A stretch of DNA of 64,000 nucleotides from Vesta saturnalis (GCA_036346205.1 JARFJB010001969.1:216001-280000), one strand, 5' to 3'; positions 35,607 through 47,692 are shown, counted from the first letter of the stretch. The notes: a model not told the origin generated them from the sequence alone. Numbers and translations are program-made.

Positions 35607-35639
35607 GATTAAATGACATGGACTGACGTTTCAAAATGT

Positions 35640-36820
35640 GGAACAATTGCGGAACCAACTTTAATCCTATTCGAGAAATGTTAAAAACAATATGCATCAC
35701 TCTTAATGAAAAACCCCTTATATTATTCAAACGGATATGTACGCTGACAATACAAATTGCAATTTTGCAGGAGCACCAAGACATAAGCCAAAATGACGTC
35801 TTTCACAAAGTTGAGCAGTTACTTAAGAAACCTTTAGTTGGGGAGAGCTGTGGTGCTCATATCATTCATAACAGTTCTCAAACATCAACAAACCCACTAT
35901 TGTGAAAATCTGTGGTCATGTCTATATTTATAGTGTTCGAGATAAACAATTAACCGAATTTTGTGAGTTTGTTAACGTTGAATACGAACAACTGTTATGA
36001 AACAGTAAAAGCAGATAGTTAGCGTTGTTACCTTCGACAAAAATAATATTAAAAATGTTCAAACCGTTACAGAGTTACTTTCCCCCTCAAGAAATATATC
36101 CAATAATGATCCATAATACTCATGAAAACATTTTGTTTTCAGTTTTTCCATGTTATCTTCATTCACAAGCTTCTACGTTTCGTAAAAGTGTATTGCAAGT
36201 GTAATCCGGAAAATCTACAGTAGTTGAAGTATATATACTGTTAAGTTTAAATCAACAATTAATAGAATGCAAAAATGAAGTCTTATTTGCCAAAACAGGT
36301 TAACACTATGCCACTAGCCTTGGTATGACGAAAACCTAATCGTAAGTCAATTTAAAACGTCAGTGACCATGTTTTTTACTACTTGTATAGCCTATTTGGA
36401 TAGATGGACCCAACACTTTGAAGATTCGCAAGCGCTCGTTCATTGGGTGAAGAAACCTTTGTGATCAGATATTGAAAACTCAATGACTCTTTTTCAAAAG
36501 CAACACCACGATATTGGTATAGATGATTCGGAACTCTGATGAAATTAAAAAATATACAACGACAAAGTAATACAGTAGAAAAAAGTTTCTGACAAACAGT
36601 TGGTCGAGCTTTTTAAACACCTTTAGGAGCGAATATATACCACACAACAAATTAAAAATTGTTCAAATGTGCACGTGCTTACTGGGATCCAACGCCGCCA
36701 CAGAAAGGATTTTTTCTGGTATGGACCAGAAAAAAAACTAGCCTTACTATAAGAACTTTAAAAGTATCTCCAAGATCGCCCAGATGTGTTACGCATGGCG
36801 CATTCAATGGGAAAATATAT
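35640..36820 (+). pseudogene. hAT-superfamily transposase relic
   Basis: The plus strand reads KVEQLLKKPLVGESCGAHII and HNSSQTS (35805-35890), the hAT block C-G-A-H-x-x-H-N. VSLLTLNTNNCYETVKADS follows near 35965. At 36640-36740 it reads CTCLLGSNAATERIFSGMDQ, the C-terminal dimerisation signature SN(A)xxERxFS. Frame changes and stops occur between the blocks and no catalytic triad can be verified. It begins only about 30 bp from the start codon of the divergent mariner-type relic. Terminal repeats and the expected 8-bp duplication were not found. Confidence 0.65.
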
Positions 36821-38219
36821 AGAAATGAGTAACGTTTCGCTCACCATTTTATTACTATGTACTTTTAAAAACCGAAAAAAATACAGCATGAAATATATTT
36901 TTTTACTTATTCTTTTCACACTACCTACTGCTTTATGACATGGAATGCCTAAAAACTTGAACATAAGCAACCACTACGTTTGTCACTCAGACGAAAGAGC
37001 ATAATTATGTATCTAATGCTAAAACATATTTCTCTTTCTCCTTACTGAGCAGTAATCTATGTCCCGCATTCCCTTTTCACATAAATGGTCACCTTATGTT
37101 AATAGGAATATTTCTTTAAATAGAAGGCACGATAACACAAAAAAAGTAGACAAATAAAGTAACTTATTTATTTTTTACCGACATATTAAAAAAATTTATG
37201 AAACAACATGTTTTTGTTGTTAGTACTTCATTAAGGAAAAAGGCGCAGTCGTACAACCACCACTATTGTCATTTTCTTACTCACTATAAGCAACTTCAGT
37301 CAATAAAAATTCACAACATTTACACAAAGCTGCTGTGTTGATTATAAACTTATAATTGCCTAAGTGGATACACCTTAAATAGAATACGGAATACAGAATA
37401 TTGAACAGTAGCTGTCTGGTATTTAATATAAATACATTTCCAGTACTAACCGAAATTGTTTTTTAACATTTGTAACACATTTTGTGTAGAATGCATATCT
37501 TTTTTTGTCTTCTTGAGATGTAATTATTGCTACAAAGCGAGTGAAGCGTAAGATCAAATAGAATTACTAAAGCTTGTAGCGTAATCTTTTACGAATTCAT
37601 TTGGTGTCAAGCAACAAATTTAATATCACTTATAAAAATACGTACTACTAATCTTGTTTTCTAACAAACCTTCGCTAAATGCTTGTTAACTGCTATTTTT
37701 ATTGTGTATGTCGGAATTTTCAACGGACAAATTAATGTTAAACGAGCAACGTGAAAAAGCATTTTTACAAAAATCCACGTTACTAAGAATCAATTTTAGT
37801 TGAAGTCGTAATCATTTGAAAAATACAGAAGTAACGTTTATTGTTCGTATAACGTGAGATTATTGTTTGAGTAAGACATTTTGAGACATAGAATGCTTTA
37901 CAAAAATGAACTTTTTGCTACTTTTGATTCAAACAAATAGCGTTAGTGATGATTATTTTGAAACAGTTCGTTTAAATGCTTCCTTAACAATTTTACAAAA
38001 GAAGGGTCTTTATGATAATTATACAATACCTTAAACGTAATCACCAAATATTTAAGTTGGCACCATAACAATAAATAATGAAAATAGTGGGATATATTGA
38101 TTTTCGCTACCAGTCGTCCAAAATCCTACATTATTTATGGGTTATTGACGAAGGTATACCTTTGCTTTAAGCCTTCAGTAGTATGCATTGTGAGTATTAA
38201 TCTTTCAGGCAACATTGTT
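36821..38219. other. AT-rich DNA, no gene recognised
   Basis: About 1.4 kb without a supported coding region, RNA gene or terminal repeat. A 70-codon frame on the minus strand at 36758-36970 overlaps the hAT tail and has no motif. Confidence 0.45.
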
Positions 38220-38625
38220 ACAGTTAGTGCTATTACCCTATGTTAAACTGTCTTAAAGATGACAAATCAGAACACTCTCTAACGGCGAAATATAACAATG
38301 AAAAATGTCAGCCAAAAATTAATTTTTAGTGACCTAGTTCTTCTTTACTAAAATTTAATTCTATAGTTGGCTACATATGTTTCTGAAACCGTTATATTAA
38401 TAGCAGGCTGATGTTTATATTGTAATTTTTCAATTTTACCAAAATTGTTTTCAACATCTTTAACAATTTTTAGATATTACTGCTGACGAAGATAACTGTA
38501 AGTGTTATCGAAACGTTTAGATTGTATAATTTAAAATACATCATTAAAAAACCCAAAAAAGGTAAGTATTTATTATGTGTGATAATGGTGAAAGTTCACA
38601 TTTTCATAAAACAAATTAAATTTAT
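38220..38625 (+). repeat. PLE terminal region (pLTR-like), sense copy
   Basis: Sense-oriented partner of 28449-28860. Contains CTGACGAAGATAACTGTAAG then TGTTATCGAAACGTTTAG (38498-38540) and ends with GTGAAAGTTCACATTTTCAT near 38620. The inner stem GATAAC/GTTATC is perfectly paired. It interrupts a mariner-type relic whose next part begins at about 38640. Confidence 0.55.
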
Positions 38626-38639
38626 GTTATTTCAAAATT

Positions 38640-39275
38640 CGATGAACACTTTTTGTAAATGTTCTAAGATATTTTTCGGCATCAGCTAATGAATTTTTAG
38701 GATGTGCTCTAAAATATGCAAACACAATAATTTCAACAGCTTCATTGTCAACTAGGAGTTTATTTTTTTCGGCTTTCCCATAAATTGGACACGTTTTACA
38801 ATTGTAAATAAGTCGCGTTAGGGTGTCATGAGTTGGACTTGGTTGGTTCTGATATCGCGCAGAAAATGTTTTGCAAGTTTTTTTAATATCTTTTCCACAT
38901 TCTCCATATATTACTCATAAATTCAAATAATCAACATTATTAAAACCTAACCAATACATAACTACGCCTTATACCTTTTAATGTGGGAAATGTCAAATAA
39001 TTTGTTTGTTGACACGATAGCATTTGTTCATTATTGATTCCGTTCAAGTAAAGCCAACCATAAATTGATTTTTAGTTTAATTACAAAATTGTCGATTTTT
39101 TAAAGATTGTACAAAAACTATAATTTTAGGAATAGGGACATATTTACCATGTCTCCTTAATTTTTAGCCTAGAATCCATTAATGCAGTAAAAAAATAGGG
39201 CTGATATTTAAAAAAATTGACTTTTGAATTTTTTAAATTGAAAAATTTTACATCATTTTTCGAACACCCCTGTAT
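38640..39275 (-). mobile_element. Tc1/mariner-type N-terminal fragment with one terminus
   Basis: From about 38940 leftwards the minus strand reads NNVDYLNL, VIYGECGKDIKKTCKTFSAR and YQNQPSP, then NEAVEIIVFAYFRAHPKNS up to VHRILK at 38640: the paired helix-turn-helix region of mariner-type transposases. The outer terminus is probably at 39275, where the sequence ends ...GAACACCCCTG followed by TATA. The catalytic half is absent; the PLE end at 38220-38625 sits at the breakpoint. Confidence 0.6.
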
Positions 39276-39884
39276 AATTTTTTATTTTATTTTTGTAAGA
39301 TTCTGTAAGCTGTTCAGGTGTGCAAGTATTAAAAAATATTTGGCCTATCTCGCTTGTACCTTGAGAAATGATATTTTTTTTTGTACAGTCAAAAATTTTG
39401 AAAATAATAAAATAATTAAAAAACGGGGCATTTTAGAGAGAGGATGTTTTTAGAAACCAATATTTTCATTTAACGTAGATTTTAAACACATAATAAAAAT
39501 GGTTACATTCCATCTAAAACAATAAAGTTAGAGTATTTGTTCTAAGGGAGTTGATATATACACCAGTCAAGCTACATGTAAGGAACTGACAATTGTACTG
39601 CATCCGATCGAACGTAAGAGTTATCTTTGTCCAATCGCGAACGGTTTTAATCTTATTCTGTTGACTTTTTAACTAGTTACAATTACCTGCGTTGATCAAC
39701 TAATTGAATATTGTGTGCAGGTTCAAATAATTAATTGTTTTAAGATATCTGTTTAAAACATCTAACTTTTTATAATATAGTGTCTTAATTTTAAATAAAG
39801 GCAACCGTGACTCTGAAAGGGCTTGAGTATGTCGTAAAATCAGTAAGGTTCATTATGTATTGATTATTAGCTAAACTATATTAA
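39276..39884. other. No recognised feature
   Basis: AT-rich spacer up to the TTAA at 39881-39884. Confidence 0.4.
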
Positions 39885-40748
39885 GCAACGTGCACTGGAA
39901 ATATTTCGAGTGACAGACGTTTAGTAGTGAAAGCCCGAAAGGATACAGATATGTGGGCTGACTGACATCGAGTGGCGGATTATTCGACCTCATCTAGCTA
40001 TCTCAAGCGGAAAACGTTCGCGCGGCCTACGAGTTTTTCTTGGCTATTATTACGTACACCTTCGATTATAAGCTGCTAGCTGCTTAAATAATTTAAAGCA
40101 CCGTTAAATTTTCAAAGCAAAAGGAATACAGTGACCTATATTGGATATATACACACACTTATTTGATTATACAATCAGCGTAAGACCTTTAACTTTCATT
40201 CATTTTTCTTGGTTGGTTAAGGAGACTTATTACACATTTAGTAGGGGAATTGATATTCTTCCACTATTGTCGTATATTGTGCATAATCTACTTTCAGTAA
40301 GCAAAATAATTTTAAGGAATCCCCATTGACGTAATTACTACACGCATTGCTTTATTTAATATATGTATTATGCGAGCTAATATATGTTTCTTTATTACAA
40401 ATTTACATTGCTAACGTAATTTATTTCAGAGAACCAAGTTTAAATGGTCGCTGAATAATTATGCAACCTACATCATTTGTTGTGTTTAGTAGCAAAAGTA
40501 ATTAGAAATAGCGGTTATCATTTAAAACTCAATTTAAGACTTTTTGAATATAGGGAATCTCGAGAAGAAATTGAGACTAGTTTTTGGATAAATTTTCGTT
40601 CGTTTAGTTGTTTTACAGTTTACTTGCTTTAACGTTTTCCGCTTGAGATAGCTAGATGAGGTCGAATAATCCGCCACTCGATGTCAGTCAGCCCACATAT
40701 CTATATCCTTTCGGTCTTTCACTACTAAACGTTTGTCACTCGAAACGC
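39885..40748. mobile_element. MITE-like element with 115-bp inverted repeats
   Basis: 39904-40018 and 40631-40745 are inverted copies of 115 bp with about three mismatches (TTTCGAGTGACAGACGTTTA ... TCTCAAGCGGAAAACGTT). TTAAGC precedes the left arm (39881) and GCTTAA follows the right arm (40747-40752), so a TTAA target duplication is possible, although the left side has about 16 extra bases before the arm. The 600-bp interior has no transposase. Because a piggyBac relic begins right after the right TTAA, it may be a piggyBac-mobilised MITE. Superfamily is inference. Confidence 0.7.
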
Positions 40749-40759
40749 TTAACGTAATT

Positions 40760-41905
40760 TAATGATTGATTGGGAAGTATTTATGAGACAAAGATTTTGG
40801 TGATTAGATTTCAGAAATGTTCCTGATAAAGGTGTTGAGTATACTAATACTATTTTTGTTGAACATTCACATTGTCCAAGTTCAACGAACGAGTGAACGG
40901 TTATTATAAACGAAATTTAGTCCACATAAATACCTGCAAAAGTAACTACAATTCTGGATCTCATTTGATCGTAGATGAACAACGTATGTCTTTTTGTGGT
41001 GTGTGCCCTTTCCGTATCTATATAAAGTCAAAGATTGGGTTCTCGCGGATACAGAGGCGTCGCACGGGAAAATTTTTTTAACTACGTTGGAACATAGAGA
41101 AATCCTTGGTAAGGCGCCCAAGGGAAACGAGTGGTTCCATATTGGTTTCAGATTTATGCTCAGGTTCCGAAATCACCATCGATAAGTTTTTGACTCTTTT
41201 GGAGCTAGCCAAAGAACTTCTAGACACAAGTTTTAAGTTGTATGGAACACTAAGAAGAACGTAAACATTTTTACCAGGAAAATTGTAAAGTTCTCAATCG
41301 GCCTGTGCATTCAAAAGTTTTTTCATACCAGCCAGAGGTTACTATGGTATCCCATTTACCAAAACAGAACAGAAGGGTAATATTACTGTCTCCAAAACAT
41401 CGTTAAGGTACCGTTTCAAAGGGAAACCAAAATAAACCAGAAATGATTATTAATTATAATGTTATTAATGGAGCAATTGATAACCTAGGCAAAATCATGG
41501 CAGAATACAGTTGAAATGGACAGTAAAAAATATGGCTAGCGGCTATTATTGTACATGTTGCAGCAGTAAAGACTTTTATTTTGTGGGAAATGGTACAACC
41601 AGGCTGCAATTCCCAGTAACTCGATAAGAGGAACTTGGAACACAACTTGTAGAATCCGATATGCGGAGGATAAACAATTCGGCCATATGATCAAAAACAA
41701 AAAGACCGTTCAAAATATTACCAAAATATTAGAAGACTAACCTAATGGAAATTGACAAGAACAAGTGCCAAGAGCTCGAATCAACAAAATGAGGAAGCTG
41801 TCACTTATGCAGCAGGAACAAAAGGTGCAACCAAAATGTACATATTGTAAATCTTTGTACGCCCTGCCTACAGCAAATCAATACGAATGTTGAAATGACT
41901 AAACT
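40760..41905 (+). pseudogene. piggyBac-like transposase relic (copy 5)
   Basis: The first catalytic region is preserved: KFNERVNGYYKRN, then SNYNSGSHLIVDEQRMSFCG and CPFRIYIKSK (40875-41030), with Asp in IVDEQ. The second Asp region reads SEITIDKFLTLLELAKELLD near 41170, followed by FKLYGTLRRT. A C-terminal finger trace GSCHLCSRNKRCNQ is found at 41790-41835. The third-Asp region is not recognisable. The N-terminal third is missing, cut near the TTAA that bounds the MITE. Many stops; inactive. Confidence 0.7.
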
Positions 41906-42389
41906 TTTATGAATTTTCACAAATACATACCAATTTTTCGTTATTTTAGATTCTTATTAGATACAAATCAGTTACAAATAATTAATAACCACGAAACATG
42001 TGTAAGCAGTTAACCTTACTAAAACTGAGGGGCGGTCCAAACGGATACCGGAGCTGGTTATCCGTTGATATTCTTCATCAACCGTGGATAAGATCCGCAC
42101 GCACTCCACCTGGTATTAGACGCTGCAATTTTCAATGCCTTAATCGTTCTAATTATATCATTAGCCTACTATTGTACAAAGTTAATTTACAAATTATGAA
42201 TAGTTGTTCTAAGTAATGGCTTAGAATGCAAAAGGTAATTATGCTAACGAATTATCAGTCATTATTTGGAACAATAAGTAAAACGAATTTATTTATTAGT
42301 AGCATACATACAAATATGCATCCACACATTTTTTGATACTTTTTGTGTCTGGAATGTATGTGTCTGTAAATGTTTGTAATTATTATGAC
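41906..42389. other. Spacer, partly GC-richer
   Basis: 42010-42140 is GC-richer than its surroundings (GGGGCGGTCC, GGATACCGGAGCTGG, CATCAACCGTGG) and begins TTAACCTTACTAAAACTG. It could be a terminal or 5' region of the next piggyBac copy, but no partner end was found. Confidence 0.3.
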
Positions 42390-43945
42390 GTTATCCTCTC
42401 GTAGGAAAAGGGTTTTTGAGTTGACTCAAGCTTCGTAAAACCCAGACGACGAATTTGAGGACATGAATAGATAGTGCAGAGGAAACCGCAGAAGAAAGTG
42501 ACTAAATTAATTGAGACGCGCATGCCGACTATGAAATCATGGAGTTGGATTTCCAAGATATCTGTTGGTAGAGATGAGACTTTTTGTCTAAAAAACCCTC
42601 TTATTGGAACACGAACTACTCGGCAAAAATACGTAATTAGACACCTTGCAGGGATTGCTTTAATAGAATCGCAATGTTTCAGCATTGCAGAACTTTTTCA
42701 GATGTCCATTTATTCAAATATAGTGATCTATATAGTTAACTTTACAAATGAAAGAGGTGTAACAGAAATGCAAAAAAGTGGAAGAAATGCAGTTTGGAAG
42801 GGTTTTGATGATATAGAAGTATATGCATTTACTGGTCTGTTGATGTGTTTAGAGTCACTGAAAGTCTGTGAACACACTATGCCTGGACCACTTTTGCTTC
42901 AAAAGCCCAATATATTCAGCAACAATTCCGAAAAGTCGATTTTCACAAATTTCGGGTTGGATGAAGTTTGAAGATGCCAACACGAGAATAAAACATAGAT
43001 AAATTGATGAAATGGTACACATTAGAGATGTTATGGAAATTTTTGTAAACAACTTTCAGAAACATTATAACTTAGGTTTGCATGTAAGAATTGAAGAACA
43101 CATAATGTCATTTCGTGATAGATGTACCTTCGGAGTATACATGAAGACTAAACCAACTAAATACGAAATAAAAATTTAGGTACATGCCGACGTAAACAGA
43201 TCGTACTGTAAAACATTTCAGCCTTATTTAAGCAAACAAGGCAATACCTCAGAACGCAACGAAGGAAAAAGAATGGTTCTAGATTTAGTATCGGTTTTGG
43301 ACTTCGGCCATGAAAAAACTTAGTTACGTTTTTGTAGTTACCTGAAAGATAGTTGAAAAAAGACTTTTACTGTGTGGGACTCTAACAAATAATAAAACTT
43401 GCGTTTCACTTGAACTTCTCTCTCCTAGCTAGACATCGATCTGCTTGTTCTTCAGTTTTTGGGTTCTAGCCAGAGACAACATTAATGATATACGTTCTAA
43501 AGAAGAACCAAAGTGTTACACAAAGAACATAAGAAACCGGAAATTATAAATGATCATAATGCGACAAAAGGTGCTGGTAATACATTAGATAAAATTGTAG
43601 CAGAATACATTTGCAGAAGGCAGACGAAAAAATGACCAGCTGCATTGCTTATGAATCTCATAGACATATCTGCCGTAAATATATTCATATTATGGATTAA
43701 TCTTCATCCCGAATGGAACGAACAGTATTTCGATAAAAAAATTTTGATATTAAAGCAAATATAGGAGACGACGAACAAACGAAACCTATCAAAAAGCAAC
43801 CAAAGAAAGGAAAGCCTATAAGTTTCCTACGAAAGGTACATTTAAAAATGAAAACTACGTGCTCCGTTTGCAAAGAGCATGATTGTGCAGACCACAGTAT
43901 AAAAATTATTTTGTATGAAAATTGCAACAAACAACGAACACTGTA
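42390..43945 (+). pseudogene. piggyBac-like transposase relic (copy 6)
   Basis: A 165-codon open stretch (42474-42971) reads NPLIGTRTTRQKYVIRHLAG and then NERGVTEMQKSGRNAVWKGF and IEVYAFTGLLMCLESLKVCE, the N-terminal piggyBac domain. After frameshifts it continues as HIMSFRDRCTFGVYMKTKPT (the FRGRC block; the first catalytic Asp just before it is not evident), and VILWINLHPEWN near the end. A C-terminal finger trace with CSVCKEHDCADHS lies at 43860-43900. It differs in sequence from copy 5, so the two are not halves of one recent element. Confidence 0.7.
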
Positions 43946-44249
43946 ATTTTTGTATTTTGATATATATTTTACAATAGTATATTATTTTATACGGAGCTAA
44001 AGTGATACTTTTTTCGTCGAATTTCTAAGTTTGCCAATTAGAGACGACACAAAAAAAGTCACTTTAACTACACATAAAATATACTATTTTTTCTTCAAAC
44101 CTATCCTAAGTCCAATTATTTTTAATACAAATTGTTCGCGAAAAGAGAGTCTACAATTAATCTGGACTTGTATAGATTGCTTCAAAACGTTCCGCAAAAT
44201 AAAACACTAATGTAAATTAAAAAATTTTACATTAGGAGAAACTGGAAGT
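43946..44249. other. No recognised feature
   Basis: AT-rich spacer of about 300 bp. Confidence 0.35.
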
Positions 44250-44861
44250 GTTTTCGAGATTTGTAAGTATTTTTTTGCAATTTGATCAGTTATTTATAAA
44301 TGACCTTCCACAAAATTTTAGTTCCTCAGATAATATCGAAATATATGCTGACGATACCAATGTTACTACAAACTGTCAAAATTCTAATTTACTTTGTCAT
44401 CTTAATACTCAACTTGACATTTTAATTGTCTGGTGCAATGTAAACAACTTTTAGCTAATCCTAAATAAACAAATATTTTAATCTATAAAAAAAAAATTAA
44501 GACCGGAAATAACACAGGTAAATTTAACCAACCGCAAGCTGGATGTGCGCAAAACCTGCAATTTCTTAGGAGCTACGTTAGACCATAATTTCAATTGGCA
44601 CGAACTTATTCGAAATCTTAAAGCAAAACTAAATACTGCAGTCTTTTCACTTTCCAGATGTAGCATTTCTGAGGTGTAAAAACCCTACTTCAAGTATATT
44701 ATGCATTGTTCGAATCAAAACAACGTTATGACATTATATTCTGGGAAATGCGAATGTAGGTCTGGTGAAAGAAATTTTCAAGATTCAAAAGAAGGCTATT
44801 CGTACAGTATTTACATTAAACAGAAAAAACACCTGTAGGCCGTATTTTTCTAAGCATAATA
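44250..44861 (+). pseudogene. Non-LTR reverse transcriptase 3' relic
   Basis: The plus strand reads LFINDLPQNFSSSDNIEIYA and DDTNV, the YADDT active-site box of LINE reverse transcriptases, then LNTQLDILIVWCNVN and, in a shifted frame, TCNFLGATLDHNFNWHELIR, the thumb region (FLG..LD..L.W..H). IFKIQKKAIRTVF and CRPYFSKHNI follow. The match ends at TTAA (44862-44865), which looks like a piggyBac insertion point. The upstream RT core is missing. Confidence 0.7.
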
Positions 44862-44880
44862 TTAACCCTCCTAAATTGTG
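44862..44880. repeat. Candidate piggyBac terminus (TTAA + CCCTCCTAA)
   Basis: TTAACCCTCCTAAATTGTG cuts a LINE relic and lies ~240 bp beyond the C-terminal end of the minus-strand piggyBac copy 7, where its 3' terminus should be. The matching right terminus was not found. Confidence 0.35.
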
Positions 44881-45107
44881 TTAACATTTTGTTTCACTTA
44901 TTGTGTTCAGATCATTATGACTCGGGAGCCTATTGTTGTCGTTTTCTTGTCGTTAAATTATTATAACAGTAAATAATAATAAGAAGTAAGATGTAGTATT
45001 TATTATTTATTACATTTTATTACGTTATTTTATTTTTATTACATATTATTATAAATGTAATGTAAAGAAAATCTGAAAAACGTAGTAGCTAGGTATACAC
45101 ATTTATT

Positions 45108-46618
45108 TGTTAGTCTTGACAGTAGTAGTATACATGAGCTTTTCATAGGTATTTTGAGCAATTACAACATACCACATTAGTTTTATTTTTTGAAGAGGGA
45201 CAAAAATTACATCTTTTACACTTGGTTGTGGTTGATTGTTCCTTAATTCGCCATTACTGGTTAAAGAACGTGACCTTATAACCATTTCAGCTACAGGAAA
45301 TACTTCGAGGGCGATGTTTTCTTTCTTGCAATAATAGAGTGGTCAAGAAATTTCCCAGAACTTCAAGAGATAGTCGCCGTTTTGTAAGTTTTCCAGCAAT
45401 CCAGGTTGAAGTTACTTCGCACCACAGAATATAAGCGTTGTAAGCTGAAACGTCATGATATTGTAAAAGATAGTCATTGGTCATCTTTTAGTTTGACGTC
45501 TGCATGTGTATGTTACCATTAACTTGTCTAACGTGTCAACAGCACTTTTAGTTTTGTCGGAATCTAAATTCATAAACGGCTTTTTATTATCTTGGTTACA
45601 CACTCCATTATCGTGGTGCATGGTGCTCATGAGCGAAACATTTCTATTCCGTTTCAGAATATAGGATACTATCGACGTGTCCTTGATAAAGTAAAATTTT
45701 GAAAAAAGAACTTTCCTGTTGCAGACCAATGCGGCTGGCAGTTCAGGCTTATTTTTGCGAATAGTGCCAAGCATGGTTATTTCTCTTTCCAACAGCACAT
45801 GCCTCAGATCGTATGAGATAAAAAAATTACCACACGTTACGTTGTCACCTTTTACACCATAAGTGAGATTTAGCACAACTCTTTCACCTTGGCCTCTCTG
45901 CAGGTTAACTTACATGTTATATGCATCCACCATTACAGAATCGCATAAATCTTGACTTCGTATTAAGTAGGTTTATTCGCGATGTACCATCTAATGGGAC
46001 AACGGCCTCTAAAGTGTACCAGTTGCAGATCTACTGCTACATTTTCGTGAACATTATACAGCTTAGGTCGAACTATAACCCATTCATCCCACTAGTCCCA
46101 TTCGAGCTATTTTTATCGTCAAGGCGAATTGTTAGTGCTATTACATAAAATCGTTGTAGGGACATCGTTGCTATGAATATTGGACGACCTACATTTCAAT
46201 CCCACTGACTGGCTGTTGCCTCTCCGTGAGATTTATACGTTCCAGCTAGAAATAGTAGGACAAAATATCCTTCTGGTTCAACTAATGTTAGTTCTTGAAA
46301 CGTGTCGCCACAAAGTCTTTTGCCTTCTAAATTTGAGATTTTCAAAATTAGGTTTACAATTTTGGTTGTGAAATGTAAGAAGTACGCGGATTTTATATCA
46401 ATTATTCGCCCAGGAATCAACTAATTAATGTTTGCTGCTGATAACCTTCCCGATTGATGTGTCCTTTCTTTCCATACTATATTGCCATCTTCTAAAGTTA
46501 CGTGATTATACGCACCAGCTTGATCTGAAATCGTAGCTTCCACTTCATTAGAATCACTATCAGAAACACACAAAGGTTTCTCAAGTTCACTATCCGTAAG
46601 CACTCTCTCGCTACACAT
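45108..46618 (-). pseudogene. piggyBac-like transposase relic (copy 7)
   Basis: The plausible start is the ATG ending at 46618 (MCSERVLTDSELEKPLCVSD), an acidic N-terminus. Around 46200-46100 it reads NVGRPIFIATMSLQRFYVIA, then FRGRCPIRWYIANKPT near 45975. The second catalytic site reads NVTCGNFFIS where the family has CDNFF, so this Asp is replaced by Gly. The third survives as KSAVDTLDKLMVTYTCRRQT (45560-45500). The C-terminal finger reads RCNFCPSSKNKTNVVCCNCS at 45220-45160. Frame changes separate the blocks. One catalytic Asp is lost even if frames were intact. Confidence 0.8.
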
Positions 46619-46649
46619 CTTCAATAATAAATAAAAAAAAGGAAAAGGC

Positions 46650-47000
46650 ACGTATTTCATTCCCTCTCCAAGGGCGAGGGCGGGCTGCTCACAATCATGG
46701 ATTCCCAGCATACAAACATACATTACGTATATATGCATGGTGGGGTTAAGGATGAGTGTGGTCAGGATTGAATCGGAAGGAACGGAGTTAGGGTTTTGAG
46801 GGGGAAACACTACCTAACATTCGCCTAAGCAGCCGCACATGGTGGGCATATACGCTGTGACCATGCCGCTACATGTGTATGGGGAAAACCCCCTGAAAAA
46901 ACCTCATAAAAGGTGGATGGTAACGAGAATCGAACCCATTATCTCCCGAATGTTAGTCAGGTCGTGTCACCACTACGCTACCAGCTCGGTAACACACCGA
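46650..47000 (-). repeat. tRNA-Val-like SINE (candidate)
   Basis: On the minus strand the head CGAGCTGGTAGCGTAGTGGT holds a Pol III A box (46970-46983) and GGTTCGATTC a B box (46927-46936). The anticodon arm CCTGA/TCGGG with loop CTAACAT gives anticodon AAC (Val). The acceptor stem is not paired, so this is a SINE head rather than a tRNA gene. A non-tRNA body with TTTTTTCAGGGGGTTTTCCC follows towards 46690; the 3' end is not precisely defined. Confidence 0.6.
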
Positions 47001-47412
47001 TGTTTACTGACTGCATTTATACGCGGATCCACAGACAAGTTTTACTGGTACACAAATAACGCATGCAATATGCGCAATAATGTGGCAATATTATGTAAGA
47101 TATTTATATTTATGAAAATAAAACAGAACTAATAAAATGTCTACGTCTATGGTAATGATTTGCTTTTCGTTCTTCTAATTTGAACCACACAAATCAGCGG
47201 GTCATATAGATCCAAACACAGTCAGTGTAACAAGTGTATTAAAAAAAAACTAATTATAATTTTCTAATATCAATCTAGGTACACTGTTATTAGAGTAATG
47301 GACGGCAACGAAATATTTAAATAAATTAACGAATTATGCACATTAGAAGAACGCGATTGTGTCATATTGGACCTGAACACAATAGAAGGGTTAAAACCAT
47401 ATATTCAATATG

Positions 47413-47461
<49 letters not shown>

Positions 47462-47660
47462 GGTGTCTAGAATCTACCCACGTTCTATGGCGCTCTTTGT
47501 TATTATAAGAGATACAGTGTCGGTTAAATTAGCAAAGTTGGGCAGAATTACATGATAATTTAAGTATCGATAAGAAAATTCAACATTGTTACCAACTTTT
47601 TAAGATATCTGAAAATAACTAAAAAACGTCCAAATATTCAATCGGCTATGTCTTTTTTAA
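47001..47660. other. Spacer with (TA)n and a mariner-like end
   Basis: A (TA)n tract at 47418-47458 is followed directly by CAGGGTGTCTAGAATC, similar to terminal sequences of Tc1/mariner elements, but the partner end was not found. The segment is interrupted at 47657 by a piggyBac insertion and probably continues from 50103. Confidence 0.4.
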
Positions 47661-47676
47661 CCCTTCAACAGCTAGC

Positions 47677-47692
47677 GTTACTTATAAGTAAC
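47677..47692. promoter_or_regulatory. Subterminal palindrome GTTACTTATAAGTAAC
   Basis: Perfect 16-bp palindrome preceded by GCTAGC. Related copies lie at 48301-48316 (inverted: GTTACTTTTAGGTAAC then GCTAGC) and 49951-49966 (GCTAGC then GTTACTTATATGTAAC). Repeated subterminal palindromes in a DNA transposon are good candidates for transposase-binding sites. Confidence 0.65.

Noticed and set aside
42009..42026. TTAACCTTACTAAAACTG as a piggyBac terminus for copy 6
   Set aside because: No inverted partner or second TTAA found at a sensible distance; kept only as a comment.
46905..46993. Functional tRNA-Val gene
   Set aside because: Anticodon arm and B box are good but the acceptor stem does not pair, and a SINE-like body follows.
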